A DNA stretch of 64,000 nucleotides, from NCBI GenBank assembly GCA_033795365.1, contig JARYGU010000010.1, positions 124,001-188,000 on the forward strand. Direction: 5' to 3'. The first letter of the stretch is position 1; the number at the start of each line of letters is the position of its first letter. Made by a program: the position numbers and the translations under genes. This document shows positions 49,586 to 58,959 of the stretch, in pieces. Under the pieces are notes generated by a model. That model was not told the DNA's origin. It searched no databases and was given only the letters and a program-made list of their open reading frames with translations. The DNA is from JARYGU01 sp033795365 (GTDB taxonomy: Bacteria > Pseudomonadota > Alphaproteobacteria > Rhizobiales > Rhizobiaceae).

Positions 49586-50101
49586 ATGGACATAGGCACC
49601 CCGCTCTCCACCTGTCCCGTCATGCTTACCGTCAATGGCGAACACCACCGATTCGAACTCCATCCCTGGGTCACGCTGCTCGATCTCCTGCGCGGTCCGA
49701 TGGAGCTTACCGGCACCAAGAAAGGCTGCGATCATGGCCAGTGTGGCGCCTGCACCGTTCTCGTGGACGGCGAGCGGGTCAATTCCTGCCTGAAGCTTGC
49801 CGTCTCGCTGGATGGCGCGGAGATCACCACCATAGAAGGGCTCGGCACGCCGCAACGCATGCATCCGCTGCAGAAGGCCTTCGTCGAGCACGACGCCTAC
49901 CAGTGCGGCTATTGCACCCCCGGCCAGATCTGTTCCGCCGCCGGCCTTCTCGCGGAAGGTCACGCTCACAGCCGTGCGGAAATCCGTGAGTTGATGAGCG
50001 GCAATCTCTGTCGTTGCGGCGCCTATACCAACATCGCCGATGCGATCGAGGACGTCATGAGCCGGGAGGCGGCCAAAACCGTTCGGGAGGCTGCCGAATA
50101 A
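49586..50101 (+). CDS. paoA: Aldehyde/xanthine oxidoreductase [2Fe-2S] subunit (PaoA-like)
   Basis: A 171-residue iron-sulfur subunit. The plant-type N-terminal cluster is bound by C-D-H-G-Q-C-G-A-C plus a downstream Cys (N-S-C-L-K). The second cluster is bound by C-G-Y-C-T-P-G and C-R-C-G. E. coli PaoA has an N-terminal Tat signal; this protein does not (it begins M-D-I-G-T-P), so the enzyme is predicted cytoplasmic. GAAAGG lies upstream of the ATG. Its stop overlaps the FAD-subunit start (TAATG). Confidence 0.9.
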   Translation: MDIGTPLSTCPVMLTVNGEHHRFELHPWVTLLDLLRGPMELTGTKKGCDHGQCGACTVLVDGERVNSCLKLAVSLDGAEITTIEGLGTPQRMHPLQKAFVEHDAYQCGYCTPGQICSAAGLLAEGHAHSRAEIRELMSGNLCRCGAYTNIADAIEDVMSREAAKTVREAAE

Positions 50102-51117
50102 TGAGACCCTTCGACTATACCCGCGCCGAAACCGTCCACGATGCCGTCGCAGCCCTTGCCGCCAATCCGGGGGCTCAGATTCTGGCCGGCGGCACCAATC
50201 TCGTGGATTTGATGAAATACGACGTGACGCGTCCGGCGGCGATCATCGATATCAATCGCCTGCCACTCGACGGCATCGAAGACCTTCCGGACGGCGGCCT
50301 TCGCATCGGCGCACTCGCCAGCAATTCGGCGGTCGCCTACGATCCCCGCGTCCGGGAGCGTTATCCGCTGCTCGCCAGCGCCATTCTCGCCGGTGCCTCG
50401 CCGCAGCTCAGGAACGCCGCCACAACGGGCGGCAATCTCCTGCAGCGCACCCGTTGCTATTATTTCTACGATCCTTCCACGCCCTGCAACAAGCGCGAGC
50501 CGGGCTCGGGCTGTTCGGCGATCGGCGGCGTTAACCGCATCCACGCCATCCTCGGCGCGAGCGACAAATGCATCGCCGTCCACCCGTCGGACATGTGCGT
50601 GGCGCTCGCCGCCCTTGCGGCGACGGTCGAGGTCGAGGGGCCGGACGGCCGCCGCGGCATTCCCTTCACGGAATTCCACCGCCTGCCGGGCGATCGACCG
50701 GAGCAGGACAACACGCTCGGCCGGGGTGAGATGGTCACCGCCGTCCGGCTCGACGGCAATCATTTCGTCGGCCATCACAGCTACTTGAAACTACGCGACC
50801 GGCTCTCCTTCGCCTTCGCACTCGTCTCGGTCGCCGCCGCCATCGATATCGCCGGGGGTGAGATCGTCGACCTGCGCGTGGCGCTCGGCGGCGTCGCCCA
50901 TAAGCCCTGGCGCGATAGTCTGGCCGAAGCCGAATTCGCGGGCTCCCCGGCCACGGAGGAAACATTCCGTCATGTCGCGGAGCGGCTTCTTGCGGGCGCA
51001 AAGGGTCAGGGCGGCAACGACTTCAAGATTCCGCTCGCCGAACGGGCGATCGTCCGGGCACTCATGCAGGCCGCTGCCGGCACGCCGCAGGATCAGACCG
51101 TCAAGGCCGTGGAATAG
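50101..51117 (+). CDS. paoB: Aldehyde oxidoreductase FAD-binding subunit (PaoB-like)
   Basis: A 338-residue FAD subunit. FAD-binding segments A-G-G-T-N (29-33) and T-T-G-G-N-L (108-113) are present. Five cysteines at 119, 129, 138, 157 and 166 fall in the insertion that holds a [4Fe-4S] cluster in E. coli PaoB (R-C-Y-Y-F, P-C-N-K, G-S-G-C). This distinguishes it from ordinary xanthine-dehydrogenase FAD subunits and supports a PaoABC-type aromatic-aldehyde or heterocycle oxidoreductase. Confidence 0.9.
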   Translation: MRPFDYTRAETVHDAVAALAANPGAQILAGGTNLVDLMKYDVTRPAAIIDINRLPLDGIEDLPDGGLRIGALASNSAVAYDPRVRERYPLLASAILAGASPQLRNAATTGGNLLQRTRCYYFYDPSTPCNKREPGSGCSAIGGVNRIHAILGASDKCIAVHPSDMCVALAALAATVEVEGPDGRRGIPFTEFHRLPGDRPEQDNTLGRGEMVTAVRLDGNHFVGHHSYLKLRDRLSFAFALVSVAAAIDIAGGEIVDLRVALGGVAHKPWRDSLAEAEFAGSPATEETFRHVAERLLAGAKGQGGNDFKIPLAERAIVRALMQAAAGTPQDQTVKAVE

Positions 51118-51129
51118 AAGAATTTCATC

Positions 51130-53400
51130 ATGCTCAACCATCAATCCAAAGTCGTCGGAATTCCTCTTCCCCGCATCGACGGCCCGCTCAAGGTCACCGG
51201 CCAGGCGAAATACGCCGCCGAACATCACGAGCCCGGCATGCTGCATGGCTTCGTCGCGGTCGCAACCGTAGCTTCGGGCCGCATCGCCGAAATCGACATC
51301 ACGGCGGCCGAGCGCTTCCCCGGTGTCCTGAAGGTCTACACCCACGAGAACCGGCCGAAGACCGCCGAAAGCGACAAGAACTGGAAGGACATGGTCGCCG
51401 TACCCGGCCATCCCTTCCGGCCGCTCGAAAACGACTGCATTCTCTATGACGGCCAGCCGATCGCGCTGGTGGTCGCCGAGAGCTTCGAGGCGGCGCGCGA
51501 CGCCGCTCCGCTCATCCGCGTCCGCTACGCGCCGGACGAACCTCACACCGATCTAGGACGCGAGCGGCGACAGAGCTACGTGCCGCCCCAACCGCGCATG
51601 GAGAAGATGGTGCCGCCCCCACCCCGCGGCCAGCCGGAGCTCGCCTATGAAAATGCGGCCTTCAGGATTTCCGCCGACTACACGCTGGAAGGCGAATACC
51701 ACAACCCGATGGAGCTTTTCGGAACCGCCGTGCTTTGGGAAGAGACCGGCGGGCTCACCGTCCACGAGAAGACGCAAGGCTCGCAGAATTCCCGCGATTA
51801 CATCTGCAACGTCTTCGGCCTCGACCCACAGAAGGTCACCGTGAAGAACAGCTTCGTCGGCGGTGCCTTCGGCTCGGGCCTGCGCCCGAAACATCAGCTT
51901 TTTCTCGCGGTGATGGCAAGCCTCGATCTGAAACGCTCCGTGAAGGTGGAACTTTCCCGCCGGGAGATGTTCTATCTCACCTGGCGCCCCGCGACCTTGC
52001 AGACCGTCTCGCTCGCCGCCGATCGCGACGGCCGGCTGCAATCCGTCATGCACCATGCCGTGCAGGCCACGTCGCAATATGAGGACTATCAGGAAAACGT
52101 CGTCAACTGGTCCGGGCTCGCCTACAAATGCGACAACGTCAAGCTCTCCTACGAACTCGCAAAACTCGATGCCGCAACGCCCGGCGACATGCGCGCTCCG
52201 GGCGCGGCGACCGGCATCGCCGCCCTTGAAGCGGCCATGGACGAACTCGCCTATGAGATCGGCATGGATCCGCTGGAGCTTCGGCAGCGCAATTTCGTCA
52301 CCCATGACCAGAACCATGACAAACAACTTACCTCCAAGGCGCTGGACGCCTGCTACCGGGAAGGCGCCGCGCGCTTCGGCTGGTCGAAGCGCTCCTTCGC
52401 ACCGCACTCCATGCGCGATGGCCAGGACCTCGTCGGCTGGGGCATGGCGACAGGCATCTGGGAAGCCAGCCTGACACAGGCGGAGGCGAAGGTCCGGCTT
52501 TTCGCCGACGGCAAGGTCATGGTCTCGGCCGCCGCCTCCGATATCGGCACCGGCACCTATACGATCCTTGGACAGATCGCAGCGGAAGCTCTCGGTGTCT
52601 CCCTCGACAAGGTGACGGTGCGGATCGGAGATTCCACTTTGGCGACGACCAGCGTCCAGGGCGGCTCATGGACAGCCGCATCCTCCGGGTCGGCCGTTCA
52701 GGCCGCTTCCGCCGCTGTGAAGAAGACGCTGCTCGCTCATGCCAGAACCATGGCGAATTCGCCGCTCGCCGATGCATCCGAGGAGGAGGTGTCGATCAGC
52801 GACGGACGGCTCGTACTCGAAAGAAACCACCAGGTCGGCCTTGCGATCGGCGATATCATGGAGGCCGCACGGGTCTCCTCGATCGAGGAGCACGGCAAGG
52901 TCGCACCCGACCAGGCCCAGGCGAAGAAGTTCGCCAGCTACACGCATTCGGCAGTCTTTGTGGAGGTGAAGGTGGACGGGCAGCTCGCCATTCCACGCGT
53001 TACCCGCGTCGTCAGCGCGATCGCCGGCGGCCGCATCCTCAATCCGAAGACCGCCCGCAGCCAGATACTCGGCGGCGTCGTGATGGGCATCGGTATGGCG
53101 CTTCACGAGGAAGGCATGGTCGACCACCGCACCGGCCGGATCATGAACCACAACCTTGCCGAATATCACGTGCCGGCCCATGCCGATATCGACGATATCG
53201 ACGTGATCTTCGTGGAGGAAGAGGATGCCAAGGTGAGCCCGATCGGCGCCAAGGGACTTGGTGAAATCGGCATTGTCGGGGTCGCAGCCGCCGTCTCCAA
53301 TGCCATCTTCCACGCCACCGGCAAGCGCATCCGCCACCTGCCGATCACCGTCGACAAGATTCTCGCGCAGGACACTGTGTTGCAGCGCCGCGCGTCATGA
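51130..53400 (+). CDS. paoC: Aldehyde oxidoreductase molybdenum-cofactor subunit (PaoC-like)
   Basis: A 756-residue large subunit. It has the family glycine motif G-G-A-F-G-S-G, S-D-I-G-T-G-T-Y in the cofactor-binding part and the catalytic Glu in K-G-L-G-E-I-G near the C-terminus. Together with the two small subunits it forms a heterotrimeric molybdenum hydroxylase that oxidises aldehydes or N-heterocycles. The XdhC/PaoD-type chaperone needed for cofactor insertion is not in the window. Confidence 0.93.
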   Translation: MLNHQSKVVGIPLPRIDGPLKVTGQAKYAAEHHEPGMLHGFVAVATVASGRIAEIDITAAERFPGVLKVYTHENRPKTAESDKNWKDMVAVPGHPFRPLENDCILYDGQPIALVVAESFEAARDAAPLIRVRYAPDEPHTDLGRERRQSYVPPQPRMEKMVPPPPRGQPELAYENAAFRISADYTLEGEYHNPMELFGTAVLWEETGGLTVHEKTQGSQNSRDYICNVFGLDPQKVTVKNSFVGGAFGSGLRPKHQLFLAVMASLDLKRSVKVELSRREMFYLTWRPATLQTVSLAADRDGRLQSVMHHAVQATSQYEDYQENVVNWSGLAYKCDNVKLSYELAKLDAATPGDMRAPGAATGIAALEAAMDELAYEIGMDPLELRQRNFVTHDQNHDKQLTSKALDACYREGAARFGWSKRSFAPHSMRDGQDLVGWGMATGIWEASLTQAEAKVRLFADGKVMVSAAASDIGTGTYTILGQIAAEALGVSLDKVTVRIGDSTLATTSVQGGSWTAASSGSAVQAASAAVKKTLLAHARTMANSPLADASEEEVSISDGRLVLERNHQVGLAIGDIMEAARVSSIEEHGKVAPDQAQAKKFASYTHSAVFVEVKVDGQLAIPRVTRVVSAIAGGRILNPKTARSQILGGVVMGIGMALHEEGMVDHRTGRIMNHNLAEYHVPAHADIDDIDVIFVEEEDAKVSPIGAKGLGEIGIVGVAAAVSNAIFHATGKRIRHLPITVDKILAQDTVLQRRAS

Positions 53401-53421
53401 ACGGCGCAGAGAACGCTGTAG

Positions 53422-53448
53422 CGCCTTGAATTCCAAAGGCGGTTTCTC
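53422..53448 (+). terminator. Weak terminator-like hairpin after the PaoC-like gene
   Basis: Arms CGCCTT (53422-53427) and AAGGCG (53436-53441) with an 8-nt loop are followed by a short pyrimidine-rich run. It lies between convergent genes, where termination is expected. The stem is short, so support is modest. Confidence 0.4.
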
Positions 53449-53471
53449 TCCCGAGCCTGCTTTCCAGGCTG

Positions 53472-54149
53472 TCAGACCTGAAGGGCCGAGTTTATCAGGG
53501 GCCTCAGCTCCGCCGGATTGAGGACCTGCGTTATGAACCGGTCGACGATCGGTTCATAGGCTCGCCAGAGCCTGCGCAGTGTCGCGGCCGATTGCGGTTC
53601 GAAATCGACCCTCAGATCCACCAGCGGCCAGGCGTGACGGTCGACGATCAGCAGCGCGGCCGCCATGGCCGGCTGGGTCTCTCCGCCGGCGGCAACGCCG
53701 GCGTCCAGAGCGTCGAGCAGCCGGGCGGCGAACGATCCTGCACCGGATGTCTGATAGCCGCGCACCATTTCGGCGGTAACGCGATCATTGGCCATGAAAT
53801 TGCCGACGGAAACGCAGCCGTCGCCCTCATGCGCGGTCGCGATGGATTCGATCTTCGGTCCGTTGAAGAAAGCCGTTCGCCCTTCGCGATCTACCGCTGC
53901 GAACTGGCGAAGGTCGGGATGCTCGCTGCCGGCGACGAGGATATCGACCGTCTCTCTTGCCGAAAATCCCTTTTCAAGGAGGTCGAGGCCGAGGGGGCCG
54001 CAACGAATGTCGGTGCGGTGCTGGGTCGCGATCGCCCCGACACCCGCCCGGACCCAGGGGCACCGGTTCCCGACTGCGATGCTCGAGCTCGCCACCGCGA
54101 TCCCGAACATGCCGGTGGGCCGGTCAAGTGCTGAAAGGGAAAAGGTCAT
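53472..54149 (-). CDS. DUF1028 family protein
   Basis: A 225-residue protein matching the DUF1028 pattern: M-T-F-S-L-S-A-L-D near the start, then F-G-I-A-V-A-S-S-S-I-A-V-G and G-V-G-A-I-A-T-Q. DUF1028 proteins have an Ntn-hydrolase-like fold and often occur beside amino-acid or amide catabolic genes; activity is generally unproved. AAGGAGA lies upstream. It is the last gene of the hydantoinase/polyamine-transporter operon, 36 nt after the oxidase. Confidence 0.85.
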   Translation of the reverse strand: MTFSLSALDRPTGMFGIAVASSSIAVGNRCPWVRAGVGAIATQHRTDIRCGPLGLDLLEKGFSARETVDILVAGSEHPDLRQFAAVDREGRTAFFNGPKIESIATAHEGDGCVSVGNFMANDRVTAEMVRGYQTSGAGSFAARLLDALDAGVAAGGETQPAMAAALLIVDRHAWPLVDLRVDFEPQSAATLRRLWRAYEPIVDRFITQVLNPAELRPLINSALQV

Positions 54150-54185
54150 CGTGTCTCCTTCGCGCCGAAGTGTTCAACATGCGGG

Positions 54186-55475
54186 TCAGATTTCCCGGCT
54201 GTCCCTGAAGCGATACCAGGGAAGGATCAGGCGTGCGGCCCTCGACGTGACCGCGTGAAACGGCACCGGCACCGGGTCGGACGGAGAGATTGCCAGATCC
54301 TCATCGGGCACGCCCTCGACGGCATCCGCAACCACGGGCGCCATGGCGCAGGCAAGCGCCAGACCGCGGCCATTGCAGCCCACCCAGGCACAAAGCCCGT
54401 CGGCGCGTCGATGCAGATGCGGCAACCTGTCGATCGTCATCGCAATCCGCCCGCCCCAGAAATGCGTCATCGTATTGTCGGCAAGTGCTGAAAACAGCGC
54501 GCGCAAGCGCCGGCCGACGAGCTTCGGAAGGCGTCTTTCCGCGTCGAATTGGACCGCAAGCGCCCCTCCCGACACCAGTCTTCCCTCGCGATCCTTGCGG
54601 AAATAGCGCAGATCCATCCTGGTATCGGAGGCGGCTTCGTCGTTCGGAAGGATTTCGGCCGCGAGCGGCCCCAGCGGCTCGGTGGCAGCCTGATAGGAGG
54701 TGACCGGCACGATCGAGCGGCGAAGCTCCGGCCACAGATCGCCGGCATAGGCCGCAGTCGCCAGTGCCACCTTCCCGGCCCGCACGACGCCCGAAGGCGT
54801 CTTTATCGTCCAAACGCCGTCCTTGCGCTCCAGATGCTGCGCCGGGCTGTCTTCGAATACCGCAACGCCTTCACCGGTCGCCGCGCGGGCAAGGCCTACG
54901 GTAAAGGCATAAGGGTTTATATGCCCGCCGCCTCGGTGCTCCCATCCGCCGAAATAGGCATCGGTGCCCAGTCTGGCAGCCATCTCGGCAACCGGAACGG
55001 CCGCTGCCGGAGCGCCTTCGTCCGACCATTGCGCCGCAAGACCGGCGACCCGCGGGAAGCGGCCCGGCGTATGCGCGGGCTGCAGCCATCCCGAACGGCG
55101 CGCATCGCAATCGATGCCGTAGCGCTCCACCAGACCGAACAACGCATCCGACGCGCCCTTAACGAGATCGATGAGGCGTTCGGCCCTTTCTTCCGGCAGG
55201 AGCGAACGGATCGCCGACGGTCCATGACGGGTAAGGGCCGAGATGACCTGACCGTTAGCGCGACCGGAAGCGCCCGATCCTACCTTCGCCGCTTCCAGCA
55301 GAACAACCTTCCGGCCCCGCCGTGCAAGCTCGATCGCCGTCGCAAGGCCCGAAATGCCGCCGCCCACCACGACAACCTCGGCGGAAATCTCGCCGGCAAG
55401 GCGCGGAGCTGCGAACCGCTCCCTGGAAAGTGCGCTCCAGAGAGGCGACGGTTCGTCGGAGGGCCTGGATCTCAT
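54186..55475 (-). CDS. FAD-dependent amine/amino-acid oxidoreductase (DAO family)
   Basis: A 429-residue flavoprotein. The N-terminal dinucleotide-binding motif V-V-G-G-G-I-S-G-L-A and E-A-A-K-V-G-S-G-A-S-G-R follow the DadA/PuuB/gamma-glutamylputrescine-oxidase pattern. W-G-G-R-I-A-M-T near residue 350 and G-C-N-G-R-G-L-A-L-A complete the fold. It probably oxidises an amine or N-substituted amino acid released by the hydantoinase pair. Its ATG overlaps the VOC gene stop. Confidence 0.88.
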   Translation of the reverse strand: MRSRPSDEPSPLWSALSRERFAAPRLAGEISAEVVVVGGGISGLATAIELARRGRKVVLLEAAKVGSGASGRANGQVISALTRHGPSAIRSLLPEERAERLIDLVKGASDALFGLVERYGIDCDARRSGWLQPAHTPGRFPRVAGLAAQWSDEGAPAAAVPVAEMAARLGTDAYFGGWEHRGGGHINPYAFTVGLARAATGEGVAVFEDSPAQHLERKDGVWTIKTPSGVVRAGKVALATAAYAGDLWPELRRSIVPVTSYQAATEPLGPLAAEILPNDEAASDTRMDLRYFRKDREGRLVSGGALAVQFDAERRLPKLVGRRLRALFSALADNTMTHFWGGRIAMTIDRLPHLHRRADGLCAWVGCNGRGLALACAMAPVVADAVEGVPDEDLAISPSDPVPVPFHAVTSRAARLILPWYRFRDSREI

Positions 55476-56128
55476 CGCCGCAGCACCTCGATCTCGACAC
55501 CGCAGACCTCGCGAAGATCATGGCGCACCGCCGTTTCCCCGAGGAAGACGAGCCGCCCGCTTCCCGGCGCAATCGCGACCCCGAAGGCGTCATGGGCTGC
55601 CAGGCGGTCCAGCCCCGACATTTCCGGCAGCGCGACGCAGACGAGGGACGAGGCGCCGTTCGGATGCCTCATCGCCTCCGGGCGCCACAGAAGCTCCGGC
55701 GTATGATGCTGGCAGAGCAGGCACTGCAGTCCGGGCGTCACGGAAGAGTCTATCCGGATGACGGAGAAACGCAGCTCCCCATCCGGAGTCATGCGCGAGA
55801 AACGGCGTGCCGGCTCAGCTGCAATACCTTTTGCCGCAAGATCGCCTGCCGACACCTCGATATCGCTGCTGCGGAGCGCCAGGCCGCGAATGCCTGCGCC
55901 GAGCGCAAGCAGGCTGCGCCAGGTCACATTCGCCGACGTTTCCGCCACGATGCCCATCAGCTCGATATAGTTGCCGTCGAGCATAATGCAGCGGTTTGCC
56001 GTTCCCATGGCGGGGCTGTGCCTCGCCTCCGGCGTCACATGGAACCCGGCGGCCTCGAAGACTTGACCTGCCGCTTGCAGGTCCTTGACGACGAGCACCA
56101 CATGATCCAGCGCCAGCCTCAAACTCAT
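55472..56128 (-). CDS. VOC/glyoxalase-like domain protein
   Basis: A 218-residue protein with the vicinal-oxygen-chelate-type start L-D-H-V-V-L-V-V-K-D-L-Q-A-A and the pattern G-T-A-N-R-C-I-M-L-D-G-N-Y-I-E-L of the glyoxalase-like_3 group. The ATG at 56128 overlaps the permease stop. It may be an isomerase, lyase or binding protein for an intermediate in the pathway. Precise function unknown. Confidence 0.8.
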   Translation of the reverse strand: MSLRLALDHVVLVVKDLQAAGQVFEAAGFHVTPEARHSPAMGTANRCIMLDGNYIELMGIVAETSANVTWRSLLALGAGIRGLALRSSDIEVSAGDLAAKGIAAEPARRFSRMTPDGELRFSVIRIDSSVTPGLQCLLCQHHTPELLWRPEAMRHPNGASSLVCVALPEMSGLDRLAAHDAFGVAIAPGSGRLVFLGETAVRHDLREVCGVEIEVLRR

Positions 56129-56931
56129 CCTGCCACCGTCATCTTGTCGATCCCGTAGATGCGGTCGACGACGATCAGCGCGACCACCGCCATCAGGAGC
56201 TGCAGGGTGCTGAGCGCAGCGATCGTCGGATCGAACTGATGCTCCAGATAACTGAGCATGACGACCGGCAGGGTGTTCGTGCTGGAACTGCCGAAGAAGT
56301 AGCTGATCGGAAGATTGTCGAAGGAGGTCAGGAAAGAAAACAACGACCCTGCCATGATGCCCGGCCGGATGAGCGGAAGCGTGACATGCCAGAAAACCTT
56401 GAAAGGGTTTGCGCCGAGAATGGCGGCCGCTTCCTCGTAGGAGGGCGGTATTCCGCCATAGACGCCGGCTACCGTGCGGATGACATAGGGCAGGCACACG
56501 ATGGTATGCGTGATCAGAAGCGCGGTAAAGGAAATGCCGATCCCCAGCCATGACAGGAAGAACAGCGACGCGAAACCGATGACGATCATCGGCATCGAGA
56601 GCGGCGAGAGCAGGAAGGTCATCACCGCATTCGTCCATGCCGCACGCGACCGCGCCAGGAACAGGCAGGCAGGAACGCCGAGCAGGCATGACAGGATCGT
56701 CGCGCCGACGGCCACCTCCAGGCTGACGACCAGCGCATCGATGAAGGGCTGATAGGCGAAGATGTTTTGGAACCACTTCAGCGACCAACCCGGAATGGGA
56801 AAGGAAACATAACCCGCTGAGGTGAAGGACACCACCACGACCACGAGGATCGGCGCGAGCATGAAGATGAAAAAGAGGACCACGAAGGCCGCAAGCCCGA
56901 TGCTGACCCAATCCCTGTCCAGCGCTCTCAT
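56125..56931 (-). CDS. Spermidine/putrescine-type ABC permease (PotC-like)
   Basis: A 268-residue permease with six helices and the EAA loop Y-E-E-A-A-A-I-L-G-A-N-P-F-K-V-F. It pairs with the PotB-like permease 3 nt upstream. The substrate is predicted from the binding protein to be a polyamine or a small charged/cyclic nitrogen compound. Confidence 0.93.
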   Translation of the reverse strand: MRALDRDWVSIGLAAFVVLFFIFMLAPILVVVVVSFTSAGYVSFPIPGWSLKWFQNIFAYQPFIDALVVSLEVAVGATILSCLLGVPACLFLARSRAAWTNAVMTFLLSPLSMPMIVIGFASLFFLSWLGIGISFTALLITHTIVCLPYVIRTVAGVYGGIPPSYEEAAAILGANPFKVFWHVTLPLIRPGIMAGSLFSFLTSFDNLPISYFFGSSSTNTLPVVMLSYLEHQFDPTIAALSTLQLLMAVVALIVVDRIYGIDKMTVAG

Positions 56932-56934
56932 GGC

Positions 56935-57798
56935 CTACGCTCCCCTGCGGCGCACGAGGCGCAGTTGAAGGAAGAGGCAGAAGACCGCGATCACCAGGAG
57001 AATGGTGCTCATCGCGCTTGCCATGCCGAAATCGCGCGTCGTGTTGAACTGCTGGTAGATCATGAGCGGCAGCGTCTGAAGCCCGCCGCCGAGCAGGACC
57101 AGCGTGACGAAGCTTCCGTTGGCGATCATGAAGACGAGGATCGCACCGGTTCCGATCCCGTCGAGGGAAAGCGGCAGCGTGACTTCCCAGAAGGTGCGAA
57201 AGCGGCCTGCGCCGAGGATCTTGGCCGACTCTTCCAGCCGTATGTCCACCCCCTGCAGCACCGTGCTGATGGAAAGCACCATGAAGGGCACGAGGACATG
57301 CACCAGGGCGGCGACGGCGATCTCGGGCGAATTCGTCAGGCGAAGCGGCGCGGAAAGGATGCCGAGGTGGTCGACCAGGAGGTTGTTCACCAGCCCGCGC
57401 CGTGCGAACAGCACCTGCCAGCCGAAGGTGCGCATGATGATGGAGGTCAGGAGCGGCGCGATGAGCAGGAAGATGATCACGCCTGCCCACCGGCCGGACT
57501 TCCGCACGAGGAAATAGGCGACCGGATAACCGATGAGGACCGATATGACGGTGACGCCAGCCGACAACGACACCGTCTCGGCCGTGACGCGCAGGTAGAA
57601 ACTGTCCGTCAGCAGAGAGACGTAGCGAGAGAACGTGAAGCCGCCGTCCCCCGTGGAGAAGCTGCGCATCCCGTTGTCGAGAAGCGGCCACACGAAGAAC
57701 ACCACGAGAAAGAGCACCGCCGGGCCGGCCATGAGAATTGGCCGCAGCGGTTGGCTGCGTCTCGCCGGAATGGCTGTCTGCACCGTTTCACTCATCAT
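56935..57798 (-). CDS. Spermidine/putrescine-type ABC permease (PotB-like)
   Basis: A 287-residue permease with six helices and the EAA loop E-E-S-A-K-I-L-G-A-G-R-F-R-T-F. Two adjacent ATGs (57798, 57795) are possible starts. It follows the binding protein gene by 54 nt and precedes the PotC-like permease. Confidence 0.93.
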   Translation of the reverse strand: MMSETVQTAIPARRSQPLRPILMAGPAVLFLVVFFVWPLLDNGMRSFSTGDGGFTFSRYVSLLTDSFYLRVTAETVSLSAGVTVISVLIGYPVAYFLVRKSGRWAGVIIFLLIAPLLTSIIMRTFGWQVLFARRGLVNNLLVDHLGILSAPLRLTNSPEIAVAALVHVLVPFMVLSISTVLQGVDIRLEESAKILGAGRFRTFWEVTLPLSLDGIGTGAILVFMIANGSFVTLVLLGGGLQTLPLMIYQQFNTTRDFGMASAMSTILLVIAVFCLFLQLRLVRRRGA

Positions 57799-57852
57799 CC
57801 GCTTCCGTTCGCAAGAGGCGGCAGCCCTCCTTTAGACCGGCCGCCACGGCCC

Positions 57853-58902
57853 TCATCGGCCGATTTCACGATTCCAGCGGTCCACCCACTCGTTGCGCAC
57901 CTCGGCGATCTGCTCATAGGGCGGGAAAGCGGTTTTCTGCCAGGGCGTGATGCGCGGCTTCAGCTTCTCGCTGTAAACGACGTCGGTGTTGGTCACGCCG
58001 TAATTCATGATGTCGGCGAACTTCGTCTGGTTCTCCGCGTCCAGGACCTCGTTGATGTAGTCCCAGGCGAGCGGATCGGCGTTCTTCGGCTTCTGCACCG
58101 CAACCCCGTTCAAGGCTCCGCCCTCTTCCGGGTTCAGGAAGTCGATCCAGGTCGCGCCGCTGTCATAATGGTTCCAGGTGCGGCCGTCGAAATAGATGCC
58201 GAGCTCGGCCTCGCCAGAGGACAGATGGTTGAAGAAATCGTTCGGGCCTGCCCAGAAGACGAGATTGTCCTTCATCTTGGCCATGGCATCGAAGAAGGGA
58301 TCGACATTGTTCACGCCGCCGCCGAGCGCATTGGCCATCGCCCATATCAGCATGATCGGCGTCACGGCATAGCTGATGGAAGGAACCGAAGCGACGAATT
58401 CGCCATCCGCCACGCGGTCGACGAATTCGGCAAAGGATTTCGGGGCGTTTTCGACACGTTCCTTGTGGAACGTGATACCGCCGACGCCGTAGTCGAAGAT
58501 CGTTCCCTTGCCCATCACGGAGTCGGTCAGCTCCTGCGGGATCTTCGCGAGGTTGGGAAGTTTCTCCACCGTGAAGTCGTCGACGAGGTCGGCCTTCGCC
58601 GCAGTCAGCGCGAGGTCCGGTGTCATGATCAGAACGTCGACGGGCGGGTTGGCGGACTCCGCCTCCACCTGCGCCAGCCACTGCGGCGGGCCGCCGAGGG
58701 AAACGTTCGCCTTTGCCTTCGTCTTCGCCTCGAACGGGGCGGCGAAGCAGGTGCGCACCGCCTCTTCCCAAACGCCTCCGAAGGCCGTGACCGTGATCTC
58801 GCCGGCCTGCGCATTGGCAAAACGCGGCATCCCGCCGGTGATCAGGCCGGCGCCGACGGCCGCGCTACCACCAATGAAATGTCTTCTCGTGATAATCGTC
58901 AT
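57853..58902 (-). CDS. Tat-exported polyamine-type ABC substrate-binding protein
   Basis: A 349-residue binding protein of the PotD/PotF class. The N-terminus carries T-R-R-H-F-I-G-G, a twin-arginine motif, then a hydrophobic stretch and A-N-A-Q-A, so Tat export is likely. The mature domain includes V-T-A-F-G-G-V-W-E and Y-D-S-G-A-T-W-I-D. PotD-class proteins bind spermidine, putrescine or similar; the hydantoinase neighbours suggest a cyclic or acylated amine. Confidence 0.9.
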   Translation of the reverse strand: MTIITRRHFIGGSAAVGAGLITGGMPRFANAQAGEITVTAFGGVWEEAVRTCFAAPFEAKTKAKANVSLGGPPQWLAQVEAESANPPVDVLIMTPDLALTAAKADLVDDFTVEKLPNLAKIPQELTDSVMGKGTIFDYGVGGITFHKERVENAPKSFAEFVDRVADGEFVASVPSISYAVTPIMLIWAMANALGGGVNNVDPFFDAMAKMKDNLVFWAGPNDFFNHLSSGEAELGIYFDGRTWNHYDSGATWIDFLNPEEGGALNGVAVQKPKNADPLAWDYINEVLDAENQTKFADIMNYGVTNTDVVYSEKLKPRITPWQKTAFPPYEQIAEVRNEWVDRWNREIGR

Positions 58903-58959
58903 CGAAGTTCTCCATAGCTGGAAGAGGTGGTATTTCTCGGAACGGAATGTAGGGCGCCG

